Position numbers and translations under genes: made by a program. From HK1 sp965202735 (GTDB lineage Bacteria; Pseudomonadota; Gammaproteobacteria; HK1): a DNA stretch of 64,000 nucleotides. The stretch is from positions 4,402,001 to 4,466,000 of the forward strand of contig OZ241844.1 of assembly GCA_965202735.1 (NCBI GenBank), read 5' to 3'. Numbering within the stretch: position 1 is the stretch's first letter; the number at the start of each line of letters is the position of its first letter. Under the pieces are notes generated by a model. It worked only from the letters and a program-made list of their open reading frames with translations. It did no database searches and had not been told where the DNA came from. Shown one piece after another: positions 33,328 to 42,758 of this stretch.

Positions 33328-35847
33328 TCACCCCCTGCCGAAGGGCCTCGCGAGCAGGATGAGCTTCGGCAGCAGGGTGAGCGCCGCCAGCAGCGCGATC
33401 GCCATCGCGAGCCCCGTCAGCAGCCCGAAGTGGATGGTGGGCAGGAAGTTCGAGAGCGTGAGGATGGAGAACCCGAAGATGATGGTGGCCGAGGTGTAGA
33501 ACACCGCCTTGCCGATGTTCGCGTGGCATATGTGCATGGTGGCGGTGTAGTCGCCGGACCGGGCGAACTCCTCGCGGAACCGGTAGATGTAGTGGATGGC
33601 GTTGTCGACGGCGATGCCGATGGTGACCGCGGCGACGGTGATGGTCATGAAGTCGAGCGGGATCGAGGCGAGGCCCATCGCGCCGAGCACCGCCCCGGCC
33701 GCGAGCAGGTTCGGCACGATGCCGAGCACCGCGAGGGTCGGGGAGCGAAAGAGCAGCAGCAGCATGACCGCGACGCCGGCGAGCACCGCGCCGAGGGTCG
33801 AGATCTGCGACGAGAACAGGCTCTGGAGCATGTTGTTGTAGAGCACCAGCAGTCCGCTCACGGTGACGTCGTCCGGGCCGAGCTCCAGCTCGTCGCGCAG
33901 GCCGGTGCGGATCCGGTCGAGCAGCTCCTTGCGGTGCAGGTCGGGCAGGGTGTCGCGGATGCGGAGCGAGACCCGCGCCTCGTCCCACAGGATGTCGATG
34001 TACGGGTCGATGAGGCTGCGCTTCAGGTCCTCGGGCGCGCGCCGGTAGACGAGCGCGAGCTGGAGGCTGTCGAGCGGCTCGCCGTCGTTGAGCTTCTCGC
34101 CCACCCGGACCAGAGAGGCGAGCGAGAGCACCTTGCCGACCTCGGGCTGGCTCGCGAGCCAGTCGTGGACCTCCCCGATGCGCTCGAGCTTGAACTCGGT
34201 GAACCAGTACCCGGCCTTCTCGCGCTCGGCCTCGGGGTCGTGTCCGGCGGGCTTCGGCGACGGCTCGTCGTCGAAGATGCGGTCCTCGTCGAGGTCGAGG
34301 ACCACTTCGAGCGGCGTGGTGCCGCCGAGCTCGCGGTCGATGAGCGCGAGCCCCCGGTAGATCTCGGTGTCCTCGCTGAAGTAGTCGACGAAGCTGTTCT
34401 CGACGGTGAGCCTCGAGACCCCGAGTGCGCAGACGACGAGCAGGCCGCCCGCGGCGGCCAGCACCCATCCCCCGCGCCGTTCGGCGACGCGCGCGAGGCT
34501 CCGGGTCACGCTGCGGGTGAACGTGGCCTCCCCGTCGTCCCGCTCGGGCGCGCCGGGGCGTCCGAGCAGCAGCACGATGGCGGGAAACAGGGTGAAGGCG
34601 GTGACGAACGTCACCGCGAGCCCGATGCTCATCATCCACCCGAAGTCGATGACCGGCTTGATGCCGCTGAACACCAGCGAGCCGAAGCCGATGATGGTGG
34701 TGAGCGCGGTGTACAGGCAGGGCCACACCATCCGCCGCACCGTGGCGGCGACGAGGGCGTGGTGCGGGAGGTCCGGACAGTCGCGATGAAGCTGGCGGTA
34801 GCGCACCGTCAGGTGGATGTTCATCGAGATGGTGATGATGAGCATCAGGGCGAGGAAGTTCGACGAGATCACGGTCACCTTCCACCCCACCAGACCGAGC
34901 ATCCCGATCATCAGCAGGCCGGCGTAGAGGCAGCCCGCGAGCGGGAGCGCCACCCATCGCGCGTCGCGGAAGATCAGGCCGAGCACGATGACGAGGAAGA
35001 CCGCCACCCCGGCCCCGAACACGACGAGGTCGTTGCGCACGAAGGTGATCATGTCGTCCGCGATCATCGGCACCCCGCCGAGATGCAGGGCGCCCCGGGC
35101 TTCGGGCGGGCCGGAGCGGCCGCCGCCGGGCTCCGCGAGCACGCTGCGGATGGCCGCGATCTGGGCCCGCCGGCTCGCGGTGGCGCGGCGCTTCGCGGAC
35201 TGGTAGAGCGGCTCGATGCGCTCCAGCTCGGCGTCCACCCCGGTGCGCGAGGCGTCGTCGATGCCCTCCGAGTAGCGCTCGACGAGCAGCCGGTTGCGCT
35301 CGTCGAGCAGGGCGCGGTACGCCTCGTCGTCCTCCATCGTGAGCAGCAGCGCGGTGGTGCGCGCGTCGGCGCTCACGATCACCTCGGAGAACACGGGACT
35401 TGCGAGCAGCTCCGCCCTGGCGCGCGCGCGGTCGGTCTCCGGATCGTCCAGGGTGCGGAGGTTGTCGGCGATCGCGGCCAGCGAGACGCCCGCGACGTTG
35501 TCGAGCAGGGGAACGTCGAGGATGCTGGTGACCGATTCGACGCCGGGCGCGGTACGCAGGCGATCGCGCAGGACGCGGAGCCGTGCGAGGGAGGACTCCC
35601 CGAAGACGTCGCCCCCCGGCGTGAAGGTGACGATCAGCAGGTCCTTCGACGCATAGCGCGCCTGCAGCGCGCGCAGGGTCCGGAGGTCGCGGTCGTCCTC
35701 GAGCAGGAGCGAATCGGCCGAGGCGTCGAGCTCGAAGTGGCGGGCCTGCCAGGCGAAGAACCCGAGCACCGCGAGCATCACCACGAGGACGCGCGCGGGA
35801 TGCGCCAGCACGAACCGCTCGTAGAAGGCGAACAGCGTCGAGGTCAT
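33328..35847 (-). CDS. MMPL/RND-superfamily exporter
   Basis: An 839-residue inner-membrane protein with two repeated halves, each one helix plus a large periplasmic loop plus five helices. The transmembrane hallmarks ITISMNIHLTVRYRQLH and GIAVDNAIHYIYRFREEFA are the conserved helix-4 motifs of MMPL proteins. It resembles HAE3/HpnN-like lipid or hopanoid exporters that work without an outer-membrane channel. It stands alone, with no cotranscribed hopanoid genes or lipoprotein carrier. ATG 35847 begins MTSTLFAFYERFVLAHPARV. Substrate unknown. Confidence 0.88.
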   Translation of the reverse strand: MTSTLFAFYERFVLAHPARVLVVMLAVLGFFAWQARHFELDASADSLLLEDDRDLRTLRALQARYASKDLLIVTFTPGGDVFGESSLARLRVLRDRLRTAPGVESVTSILDVPLLDNVAGVSLAAIADNLRTLDDPETDRARARAELLASPVFSEVIVSADARTTALLLTMEDDEAYRALLDERNRLLVERYSEGIDDASRTGVDAELERIEPLYQSAKRRATASRRAQIAAIRSVLAEPGGGRSGPPEARGALHLGGVPMIADDMITFVRNDLVVFGAGVAVFLVIVLGLIFRDARWVALPLAGCLYAGLLMIGMLGLVGWKVTVISSNFLALMLIITISMNIHLTVRYRQLHRDCPDLPHHALVAATVRRMVWPCLYTALTTIIGFGSLVFSGIKPVIDFGWMMSIGLAVTFVTAFTLFPAIVLLLGRPGAPERDDGEATFTRSVTRSLARVAERRGGWVLAAAGGLLVVCALGVSRLTVENSFVDYFSEDTEIYRGLALIDRELGGTTPLEVVLDLDEDRIFDDEPSPKPAGHDPEAEREKAGYWFTEFKLERIGEVHDWLASQPEVGKVLSLASLVRVGEKLNDGEPLDSLQLALVYRRAPEDLKRSLIDPYIDILWDEARVSLRIRDTLPDLHRKELLDRIRTGLRDELELGPDDVTVSGLLVLYNNMLQSLFSSQISTLGAVLAGVAVMLLLLFRSPTLAVLGIVPNLLAAGAVLGAMGLASIPLDFMTITVAAVTIGIAVDNAIHYIYRFREEFARSGDYTATMHICHANIGKAVFYTSATIIFGFSILTLSNFLPTIHFGLLTGLAMAIALLAALTLLPKLILLARPFGRG

Positions 35848-35889
35848 CGGCGGAAGCCGACTGCCGGACGGCTCATGCTCTCTGCCCTG

Positions 35890-36144
35890 TCAGTACGCCT
35901 CGTCGCGGCGTCGGACGCGCAGTATCCGGATCTCGCGCGCATCGCCCCGGAATCGGAAGAACACCCGGTGATCGCCCGTCCGCAGCCGCCACTCCGGCGG
36001 ACTTGTGCCCTTGAGCTTCGCGACATCTCCGCCGCCGGTCTCAGCCAGGTTCACCACGCCCTCCCGAATCCGGCGCGCGAGCCTCCGGTCGAGCTTCTTC
36101 ATGTCCCGGAGCGCCGGACGGGTCCATATCAGGGTCCACTTCAT
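35890..36144 (-). CDS. RelE/ParE-superfamily toxin
   Basis: An 84-residue basic protein (MKWTLIWTRPALRDMKKLDR, then LRTGDHRVFFRFRGDAREI, IRILRVRRRDEAY) with the RelE/ParE fold signature, including the C-terminal R-R-x-x-A-Y. Toxins of this type cleave ribosome-bound mRNA or poison gyrase. The gene for its probable antitoxin is immediately upstream with an 18-base gap. The pair lies between the MMPL exporter and the monooxygenase. Confidence 0.85.
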   Translation of the reverse strand: MKWTLIWTRPALRDMKKLDRRLARRIREGVVNLAETGGGDVAKLKGTSPPEWRLRTGDHRVFFRFRGDAREIRILRVRRRDEAY

Positions 36145-36162
36145 CTCCCATCGGGGGCCACG

Positions 36163-36417
36163 TCATATCCCGAGCTCGGCGCGCAGCTCCCGGTCGGAAA
36201 CGCAGTCGCCCGCATCCAGAGCGCGGCGTCCCTCTTCAAGCGCCTCGCGGTCCTCGTCGCTCGACGGCTCGGCTGCCTCGGGAGCGCTCAGGAGGGCTTG
36301 AACGAACGAATCGCCGCACTCGGAGAACAGCTCCAGGCAGCGTTCGGCCGCCCGGAGCTCGCCCGCCGGCAGGGCGTCGACCAGTCGATGCAGTCTCTCC
36401 CTGGGATTGGCTTCCAT
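36163..36417 (-). CDS. Putative antitoxin paired with the RelE/ParE-like toxin
   Basis: An 84-residue acidic protein (MEANPRERLHRLVDALPAGE, with an EDREALEEGRRALDAGD segment and the end SDRELRAELGI). The composition, size and position before a RelE-like toxin suggest an antitoxin, but no standard DNA-binding fold (RHH, Phd, HTH) can be read with certainty. The toxin gene follows after 18 bases. Confidence 0.7.
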   Translation of the reverse strand: MEANPRERLHRLVDALPAGELRAAERCLELFSECGDSFVQALLSAPEAAEPSSDEDREALEEGRRALDAGDCVSDRELRAELGI

Positions 36418-36738
36418 GAAGGTTCATCCGTCTTCCGCGGTTGTCACGGACGCCATGGATTCTACGGGATCGCCTCCGTTCCCGCTTCGTTCCGTGTCGG
36501 TCGTTCCGTGTCGGGAGCGTCGGGAGCAAATGGTCTGTCCGGTTCGGTTTCCGGGCTCGTCGGGCACGGCGGTTCCGGGTCGGCGTCCGGCTTCCGGACT
36601 ACGGGCGGACCCCGGGCGAGCTGCGCTTCGTGCGGCTTTTCAGAGGCCGAACCGCGAATGGCCCGGCAGGCTCCGCCGGAATCCGCCGACGTCCGGTATA
36701 GTCCGGAGCTTCTAGTCGGCCAGCGAGGGGTGCCTTCC
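36418..36738. other. Intergenic region with a possible promoter for the monooxygenase
   Basis: A 321-base region with no convincing gene. TATAGT at 36697-36702 is a good -10 hexamer for the downstream gene, but no clear -35 stands 16-18 bases before it. Short TTCCGTGTCGG repeats occur near 36488-36510. Confidence 0.35.
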
Positions 36739-38115
36739 GTGCCGGACCGCCGGATCGCCATGGTCGGGTTTCTGCAGGCCCAGAACTGCTCGAACTTCCC
36801 CGCCTCCTGGCGCCACCCCGAGTCCGCCGTCGATTTCATGACCCCGGAGTACTACCGGCGGATCGCCCGCACCCTGGAGGCCGGCAAGTTCCACCTCGCG
36901 TTCTTCGACGACCGGCTCGCGATGCCGGACCGCTTCGGCGACGACTTCACCGAGTCGGTGCGCCACGGGGTGCGGGTGGTCAAGATGGACCCGATCCCGG
37001 TCCTCTCGGTGATGGGCGCGGCGGCCCGCCGGCTCGGGCTCGGCGCGACCTGCTCGACCACCTACCACGAGCCGTTCCACGTCGCGCGGCTCTTCGCGAC
37101 GCTGGACCACATGACCGGGGGCCGGGCCGGCTGGAACGTGGTGACCTCGCTCAACGACTCCGAGGCCGCGAACTTCGGCGCCGACGGGGTCGCCGACCAC
37201 GACGCGCGCTACGACCGCGCCGACGAGTTCATGGAGGTGGTGCTCGCGCACTGGAAGGCGTGGGCGCCGGACGCCATCGTCCTCGACAGGGCGCGCGGCG
37301 TGTTCGCGGACCCGGCGAAGGTGCGACGCCTCGACCACCGCGGCCGGTACTTCCGCTCCCGCGGGCCGTTCACCGTGCCCCCGTCGCCGCAGGGTCACCC
37401 GGTGATCATCCAGGCCGGACAGAGCGGGCGCGGGCGGGCGTTCGCGGCCCGCTGGGCCGAGGTCATCTTCGCGATCTACCCGAACCTGGATCTCGGGGCG
37501 CGCGCCTACGCGGAGACCCGCGCGCTGGCGGAGTCCGCGGGCCGCGACCCGGACGGCTTCCGGATCGCGCCCGCCGTCTACGTCACGGCGGGCGAGACGC
37601 AGACCGTCGCGGAGGACAAGGCCGCGTTCGCCGACGGTCTCTCGCGGCCGGCGGACACCCTCGCGCTGCTCTCCGAGGCGCTCAACTTCGACTTCGCGAC
37701 CAAGGCCCCGGACGAGCCCTTCACCGACGAGGAGCTCCGCTCGATCAGCGGGTTGCAGGCGATCCGGGACCGCGTGGTGCGTTTGAGCGGCAGCCCGAAC
37801 CCGACCCGCGACGACTTCGTGCGGTTCTCCCACCGGGGCACGGTGCGCGAGATGCCCCACTTCGTCGGCACCGCTTCGACGGTCGCGGACCGGCTCCAGG
37901 AGTGGTTCGAGCGCCCCGCCTGCGATGGCTTCGTCCTCGCCGCCACCCACGTCCCCGGCACCTACGAGGACTTCGTCCGCCTCGTCGTCCCCGAGCTGCA
38001 GCGCCGCGGCCTCTACCACCGGGACTACGCGGGCGCGACCCTGCGCGAGAACCTCGGGCTCGCGAGGCAGGGACGGGGCGCCGCCGCGCCCGGCGGTGAC
38101 GCGCGATCCGGATGA
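36739..38115 (+). CDS. LLM-class flavin-dependent monooxygenase (NtaA/SnaA/DszA family)
   Basis: A 458-residue FMN-dependent (TIM-barrel) monooxygenase of the nitrilotriacetate/pristinamycin/dibenzothiophene-sulfone group. Diagnostic segments are the start RRIAMVGFLQAQNCSNFPAS, FATLDHMTGGRAGWNVVTS, YDRADEFMEVVLAHWKAW, and HPVIIQAGQSGRGRAFAARW. These enzymes need a partner flavin reductase, which is not adjacent. GTG 36739 is chosen (AGGGG eight bases upstream); GTG 36730 and ATG 36760 are alternatives. The substrate cannot be inferred. Confidence 0.9.
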   Translation: MPDRRIAMVGFLQAQNCSNFPASWRHPESAVDFMTPEYYRRIARTLEAGKFHLAFFDDRLAMPDRFGDDFTESVRHGVRVVKMDPIPVLSVMGAAARRLGLGATCSTTYHEPFHVARLFATLDHMTGGRAGWNVVTSLNDSEAANFGADGVADHDARYDRADEFMEVVLAHWKAWAPDAIVLDRARGVFADPAKVRRLDHRGRYFRSRGPFTVPPSPQGHPVIIQAGQSGRGRAFAARWAEVIFAIYPNLDLGARAYAETRALAESAGRDPDGFRIAPAVYVTAGETQTVAEDKAAFADGLSRPADTLALLSEALNFDFATKAPDEPFTDEELRSISGLQAIRDRVVRLSGSPNPTRDDFVRFSHRGTVREMPHFVGTASTVADRLQEWFERPACDGFVLAATHVPGTYEDFVRLVVPELQRRGLYHRDYAGATLRENLGLARQGRGAAAPGGDARSG

Positions 38116-38165
38116 ACCGCGCCGCAACGGAGCCCCTCCCTCTCCATCACGGCAAACCTGCGGAC

Positions 38166-38287
38166 CAGCAATTCCGGCCAGCGCCCGGAGAGGCCGTACC
38201 GTGGTGGGATTCCGGCGCGATTTCGACCCTCGGGGCGTCGAGTCGAGGGGATTTCAGGGGCCTGTTCCCGCCTGGCGGGAATCGCTG
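38166..38287 (-). repeat. 122-bp palindromic element, copy D
   Basis: Reverse copy between the monooxygenase and the RND adaptor gene, from CAGCAATTCCGGCCAGC to GGCGGGAATCGCTG. It contains the conserved ATTTCGACCCTCGGGGCG and ATTTCAGGGGCC segments shared with copy E. Confidence 0.9.
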
Positions 38288-38374
38288 ACCACGGATTTCC
38301 GGGCGTGCGCTGCGCGTCCGTCATCGGCACAATGGCCGGCGGTTCTCCCGCGACCACGGGAAGAAAGCCGCGCC

Positions 38375-39475
38375 ATGACCCCGAGCCTCGTTCCGTCCCC
38401 CCATCGAGCCGCCGCGATCCTTGTCGCGGTGTCGCTGTCGGCGCTCGCCGCTCGGCCCGCGTTCGCGCAAGGGGGCGGGAACGCCGGCGGCCCGCCCCCC
38501 GCTCCGGTGGTGGTGGCGACGGCCGAGAGCCGCATGCTGGCCCCCGTCACCTGGTACCCCGGCACCGTCATCAGCCGCAACCGGGCGCGGGTCGCGGCCG
38601 AGGTGGAGGGCCGGCTCGAGTGGGTGGCCGAGGTCGGGACGGCAATCGCGCAGGGGGACGTGGTCGCGCGCATCGACGACGCGCTGCTGCGGCAGTCGCT
38701 CGCGGAGAACGAGGCGGCGGTGGCCCGCGAGAGCGCGCGCCTCACCTTCCTCGATGCGCAGGTCGGACGGCTGGAGAAGCTCGTGACGCAGAATACGGCG
38801 ACGCGCAGCCGGCTCGAGGAAGCCGTCGCCGAGCGCGACATCAGCCGCAGCGAGCTGCGCGCCGCCCGCGCCCGGGTCGCGCTGACCACGGAACGCCTGG
38901 AGCGTACGCGGATCAGGGCGCCCTTCGGCGGCATCGTGACCGAGCGCGTGCGCCAGGGTGGCGAGTGGGCCCAGAGCGGGGAGGTGGTGGTGCGCATCGT
39001 CGACGCCGACGCGCTGGAGGTCCAGACCTGGATCCCCATCGCGGCGCTCGCGTTCGTCGAGGAGGGCGGCGGGCTTGCTCTCGAGGCCGGTCCCGGCGGC
39101 CGGACGAGCGCGACGGTTCGCACTATCGTGCCGGTGGGCGACAACCGCTCGCGGCTCTACGAGCTGCGCCTCGGTGTCGAAGGCCGCTCCTGGCCGGTCG
39201 GTCAGGACGTGCGGGTCGCGGTCCCGACCGCCGCCGCGCGCGCCGTCGTCGCCATCCCCCGCGACGCGCTGGTGCTGCGCCGTGACGGCGCCGCCGTCTA
39301 CCGCGTCAGCGGCGAGGGCCTCGCCGACCGGGTCGCGGTGACCCCGGGAATCGCCCAGGACGCGCTCATCGAGGTCGACGGCATCGCGCCCGGCGACCGC
39401 GTGGTGGTCCGCGGCGGCGAACGGCTGCGTCCCGGGCAGCCGGTGCGGGTCGTGAACCCGGAGCCTTCGGGGTGA
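38375..39475 (+). CDS. RND efflux periplasmic adaptor (membrane fusion protein)
   Basis: A 366-residue HlyD/AcrA-type protein. A signal peptide (AAAILVAVSLSALAARPAFA) is followed by a split lipoyl domain (VEGRLEWVAEVGTAIAQGD and APFGGIVTERVRQGGEW), an alpha-hairpin (about residues 100-165) and beta-barrel domains. It precedes the RND pump gene and would bridge it to an outer-membrane channel, which is not encoded nearby. The 3' end is part of a 74-bp displaced duplication. Confidence 0.92.
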   Translation: MTPSLVPSPHRAAAILVAVSLSALAARPAFAQGGGNAGGPPPAPVVVATAESRMLAPVTWYPGTVISRNRARVAAEVEGRLEWVAEVGTAIAQGDVVARIDDALLRQSLAENEAAVARESARLTFLDAQVGRLEKLVTQNTATRSRLEEAVAERDISRSELRAARARVALTTERLERTRIRAPFGGIVTERVRQGGEWAQSGEVVVRIVDADALEVQTWIPIAALAFVEEGGGLALEAGPGGRTSATVRTIVPVGDNRSRLYELRLGVEGRSWPVGQDVRVAVPTAAARAVVAIPRDALVLRRDGAAVYRVSGEGLADRVAVTPGIAQDALIEVDGIAPGDRVVVRGGERLRPGQPVRVVNPEPSG

Positions 39476-39552
39476 TCGTGCCTTCGAGCGTCACACCGTG
39501 CGCGCCGGCACCGCCGGTGCGGGTCGTGGACCCGGAGCCTTCGGGGTGATCT
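39440..39552 (+). repeat. 74-bp displaced duplication at the adaptor/pump junction
   Basis: A 39-base segment ending GGAGCCTTCGGGGTGATC (39440-39478) recurs with one mismatch at 39514-39552. The first copy holds the adaptor stop codon, the second the likely GTG start of the pump. Confidence 0.85.
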
Positions 39553-42500
39553 GGTCGCGCCTCGCGCTGTCGAACCGCACCGCCACCCTGGTGGCGGTGC
39601 TGCTCGTGATCCTGTTCGGCGCCATCAGCCTGTCCCGCCTCCCCGTCCAGCTCACCCCCGAGGTGGAGCAGCCGGAGATCACCATCCGCACCGCCTGGCG
39701 GGCCGCCGCGCCCGAGGAGATCGAGGCGGAGATCGTCGAGCCGCAGGAGAAGGTGCTGCGCGGGCTGCCCGGCGTGAGCCGCATCGTCTCCAGGGCCCAG
39801 CGCGGCCAGGGCGAGGTGTCCATCGAGTTCCTGGTCGGGCACGATCTGCGGCGCGGGCTGATCGAGGTGCTCAACCGCCTCAACCGCGTTCCGCGCTACC
39901 CCGAGGACGCCGACGAGCCGGTCATCGACACTGTGGGCGGCAACAGCCGCGCCATCGCGTGGTTCATGGCCACCACCGGGGAGGGGAACGCGCGCGACAT
40001 CCAGGGCTACAAGGAGTACGTGGAGGAGGTCGTCCGGACCCGGTTCGAGCGCGTGCCGGGCGTCGCGCGTTCCGAGGTCTACGGCGGACGCGAGCGCGAG
40101 GTGCGCATCACCTTCGACCCCTACCGGGCCGCGAGCCTCGGCGTCCAGCTCCCGGCCGCGGCGCGCCTGACCGGCGCCAACGAGGACATCTCGGGCGGCG
40201 ACGTGAGCGTCGGCAAGCGGCGCTACACGCTGCGGTTCACCGGCGCGTTCGATGCCGGGGACCTCGGGGAGATGGTCCTGGAGTGGCGCGGCGGCCTGCC
40301 CGTCAGGCTGCGCGACATCGCCGACATCGAGGTCGCGCTGGCCGACCGCAAGAGCTTCGTCCTCTCCAACGGCGTGCGGACCATCGCGGTGAACGCCCAC
40401 CGCGAGATCGGCGTGAACGTCCTCGAGGTGATGAAGGGGCTCAGGGCCGCGGCGGCGGAGCTCGCCGAAGGCCCCCTCGCCCGCGCGCGGCTCGGGTTCA
40501 GGCAGGTCTACGACGAGACCACCTACATCAACCGCTCGATCGAGATGGTCCGCAACAACCTCGGGCTCGGCGTGGCGCTCGCCATCGTCGTGCTGTGGCT
40601 GTTCCTGCGCAGGTTCCGCGCCACGCTCCTGGTGGCGGTCGCGATCCCGATCTCGCTCTTCGCCGCGTTCCTCGGCCTCGAGCTCGCCGGGCGGACCGTC
40701 AACATCATCTCGCTCGCGGGCCTCGCGTTCGCGGTGGGGATGACCCTCGACGCCGCCATCGTGGTGCTGGAGAACATCGTGCGGCTGCGGGAGCGGGGCA
40801 TGGCCGCGGACGAGGCGGCGCTCGCGGGGCCCGGGCAGGTGTGGGGCGCGCTGCTCGCGTCGACCGCCACCACCGTGGCCATCTTCCTGCCCATCGTGTT
40901 CCTCGAGGACGAGGCCGGCCAGCTCTTCGCCGACCTCGCGCTTACCATCGCGATCGCGGTCGTGGCGTCGATGGCGGTGGCGCTCACCGTCATCCCCGCC
41001 GCGTCGTCGAAATGGCTCTCCCGCGAGCGGCGCGGGGAGCGCCGGGCGGGCTGGCGGCAAGCCGCCACCTCCGCGATCGTGCGGCTCACCGACGGGCCGG
41101 CGAGGCGGGCGTTCTGGATCGCGGTGCTGACCGTGGTCCCGGTCGGGATCTCGATCGCTCTCGCCCCGAAGGCGATCCTGGGGCTCGTTCCGGCGCCGGA
41201 GCGGCTGGCCTCCCTGGTCCCGCCGTCTCCGTTCGCGCTGCGGGCGAGCTACCTGCCCCAGGGTAACCAGAACCTGGTCTTCGCGTTCATCATCCCGCCG
41301 CCCGGGGTCAACATCGACCACCTCGAGGACGAGATGGGACGCGTCGTGGCGGAGCGCATCGGGCCGTACCTCGACGGGACGCAGGAGCCGAAGGTCGACG
41401 CCTACTTCTTCGTCGCGTTCTCCCGCGGGGTGTTCATGGGCGCGAGGACGGAGGACGAGTCGCGCACCGACGAGCTGATCCCGATCGTCAACCGGACGAT
41501 TCGCGGATTCCCCGACACCATCGCGTTCGCGCGCCGCGCATCCCTGTTCGGGGGCTTCGGCTCCGGCAACACCATCGACGTCGACATCCGGAGCCGGAAC
41601 ATCGAGGCGCTGATGGAGGTGGCGCTCGAAGGGTTCATCGGCATCGGCCAGGCGCTGCCGGGGGCGCGGGTGCGTCCGTTCCCGGGGCTGGAGCTCGCCG
41701 AGCCCGAGCTCCGGCTCGTGCCCGACGAGCGGCGCCTCGCCGAGGCGGGCTGGAGCCGGGAGGTCATGGCGGCGGTGACCCGCGCGCTCGGCGAGGGGCT
41801 CTACGTGGGCGACTACTTCGACGGCGAGAAGCGCCTCGACATCGTGGTCCGCGTCCCGCGCTGGGAGACCCCGGAGGAGCTCGGGTCGATCCCGCTGGCG
41901 ACGCCGGGCGGGGTGCTCCCGGTGAGCGAGCTCGCCCGGATCGAGCGTACCGCCGGTCCCGGCGAGATCCGGCGCATCGACCGCCGCCGCACCGTCACCC
42001 TCCAGGTGACGCCGCCGGAGGGAATGTCGCTGGAGGCGGCGATCGAGGTCATCGCGGACCGGGTGGTGCCGCAACTGGAGGCCCGTCTCCCCGACGACGG
42101 CGAGGTGCGCTTCTCGGGGACCGCGGACAAGCTCCAGACCGCGCTCGGGAGCATGAGCGGAAGCTTCCTGCTCGCCATCGCGATCCTCTTCCTCCTGATG
42201 GCGGCGCTGTTCCGTTCGTTCCGGGACAGCATGCTGGTGCTGCTCGCGCTGCCGCTCGCCACCGTCGGCAGCCTCGTCGCGCTGCGGCTGATGAACGACG
42301 TGTTCGGCGTGCGCCAGCCGCTCGACCTGCTGACCATGATCGGGTTCATCATCCTGCTCGGGCTCGTGGTGAACAACGCCATCCTGCTCGTGCACCAGAC
42401 GCGGGCGATGGAGCGCGACGGGCTCGCGCGGCGCGCCGCGGTGACCGAGGCGGTGGGGATGCGGCTGCGGCCGATCGTCATGAGCACCCTGACGAGCATC

Positions 42501-42692
42501 TTCGGGATGCTGCCCCTGCTGATCATCCCGGGCGCCGGGAGCGAGCTCTACCGCGGCCTCGCCGCGGTCATCATCGGCGGGATGTGCGTGAGCGCCGCGT
42601 TCACCCTGCTCCTGCTCCCGAGCCTGCTGCGCATCGGCGAGGGCGCGAGCCGGCCGGCGGGCGAGCGGGCCGGGGAGCCGGTGGCGGCCTGA
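39546..42692 (+). CDS. RND efflux pump, HAE1 type
   Basis: A 1048-residue AcrB-family inner-membrane pump. It starts with WSRLALSNRTATLVAVLLVI (first helix) and has the proton-relay region AGLAFAVGMTLDAAIVVLEN near residue 405, GFIILLGLVVNNAILLVHQT near residue 950, and two periplasmic porter regions. GTG 39546 is preferred to 39498 because it gives the usual start and lies in the duplicated copy of a GTGA overlap. It forms an operon with the adaptor at 38375. Substrate unknown. Confidence 0.93.
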   Translation: MIWSRLALSNRTATLVAVLLVILFGAISLSRLPVQLTPEVEQPEITIRTAWRAAAPEEIEAEIVEPQEKVLRGLPGVSRIVSRAQRGQGEVSIEFLVGHDLRRGLIEVLNRLNRVPRYPEDADEPVIDTVGGNSRAIAWFMATTGEGNARDIQGYKEYVEEVVRTRFERVPGVARSEVYGGREREVRITFDPYRAASLGVQLPAAARLTGANEDISGGDVSVGKRRYTLRFTGAFDAGDLGEMVLEWRGGLPVRLRDIADIEVALADRKSFVLSNGVRTIAVNAHREIGVNVLEVMKGLRAAAAELAEGPLARARLGFRQVYDETTYINRSIEMVRNNLGLGVALAIVVLWLFLRRFRATLLVAVAIPISLFAAFLGLELAGRTVNIISLAGLAFAVGMTLDAAIVVLENIVRLRERGMAADEAALAGPGQVWGALLASTATTVAIFLPIVFLEDEAGQLFADLALTIAIAVVASMAVALTVIPAASSKWLSRERRGERRAGWRQAATSAIVRLTDGPARRAFWIAVLTVVPVGISIALAPKAILGLVPAPERLASLVPPSPFALRASYLPQGNQNLVFAFIIPPPGVNIDHLEDEMGRVVAERIGPYLDGTQEPKVDAYFFVAFSRGVFMGARTEDESRTDELIPIVNRTIRGFPDTIAFARRASLFGGFGSGNTIDVDIRSRNIEALMEVALEGFIGIGQALPGARVRPFPGLELAEPELRLVPDERRLAEAGWSREVMAAVTRALGEGLYVGDYFDGEKRLDIVVRVPRWETPEELGSIPLATPGGVLPVSELARIERTAGPGEIRRIDRRRTVTLQVTPPEGMSLEAAIEVIADRVVPQLEARLPDDGEVRFSGTADKLQTALGSMSGSFLLAIAILFLLMAALFRSFRDSMLVLLALPLATVGSLVALRLMNDVFGVRQPLDLLTMIGFIILLGLVVNNAILLVHQTRAMERDGLARRAAVTEAVGMRLRPIVMSTLTSIFGMLPLLIIPGAGSELYRGLAAVIIGGMCVSAAFTLLLLPSLLRIGEGASRPAGERAGEPVAA

Positions 42693-42758
42693 GCGAGCCG
42701 TGGCCGGCGAGGATCCGCGGGGCCGCGTTCCGTCAGCGTCGTGTCGTGAGGACCACCC

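Noticed and set aside
33151..36738. Upstream 1190 codons of the frame that contains the monooxygenase
   Set aside because: Antisense to the MMPL exporter and toxin-antitoxin pair; only the part from 36739 matches a protein family.
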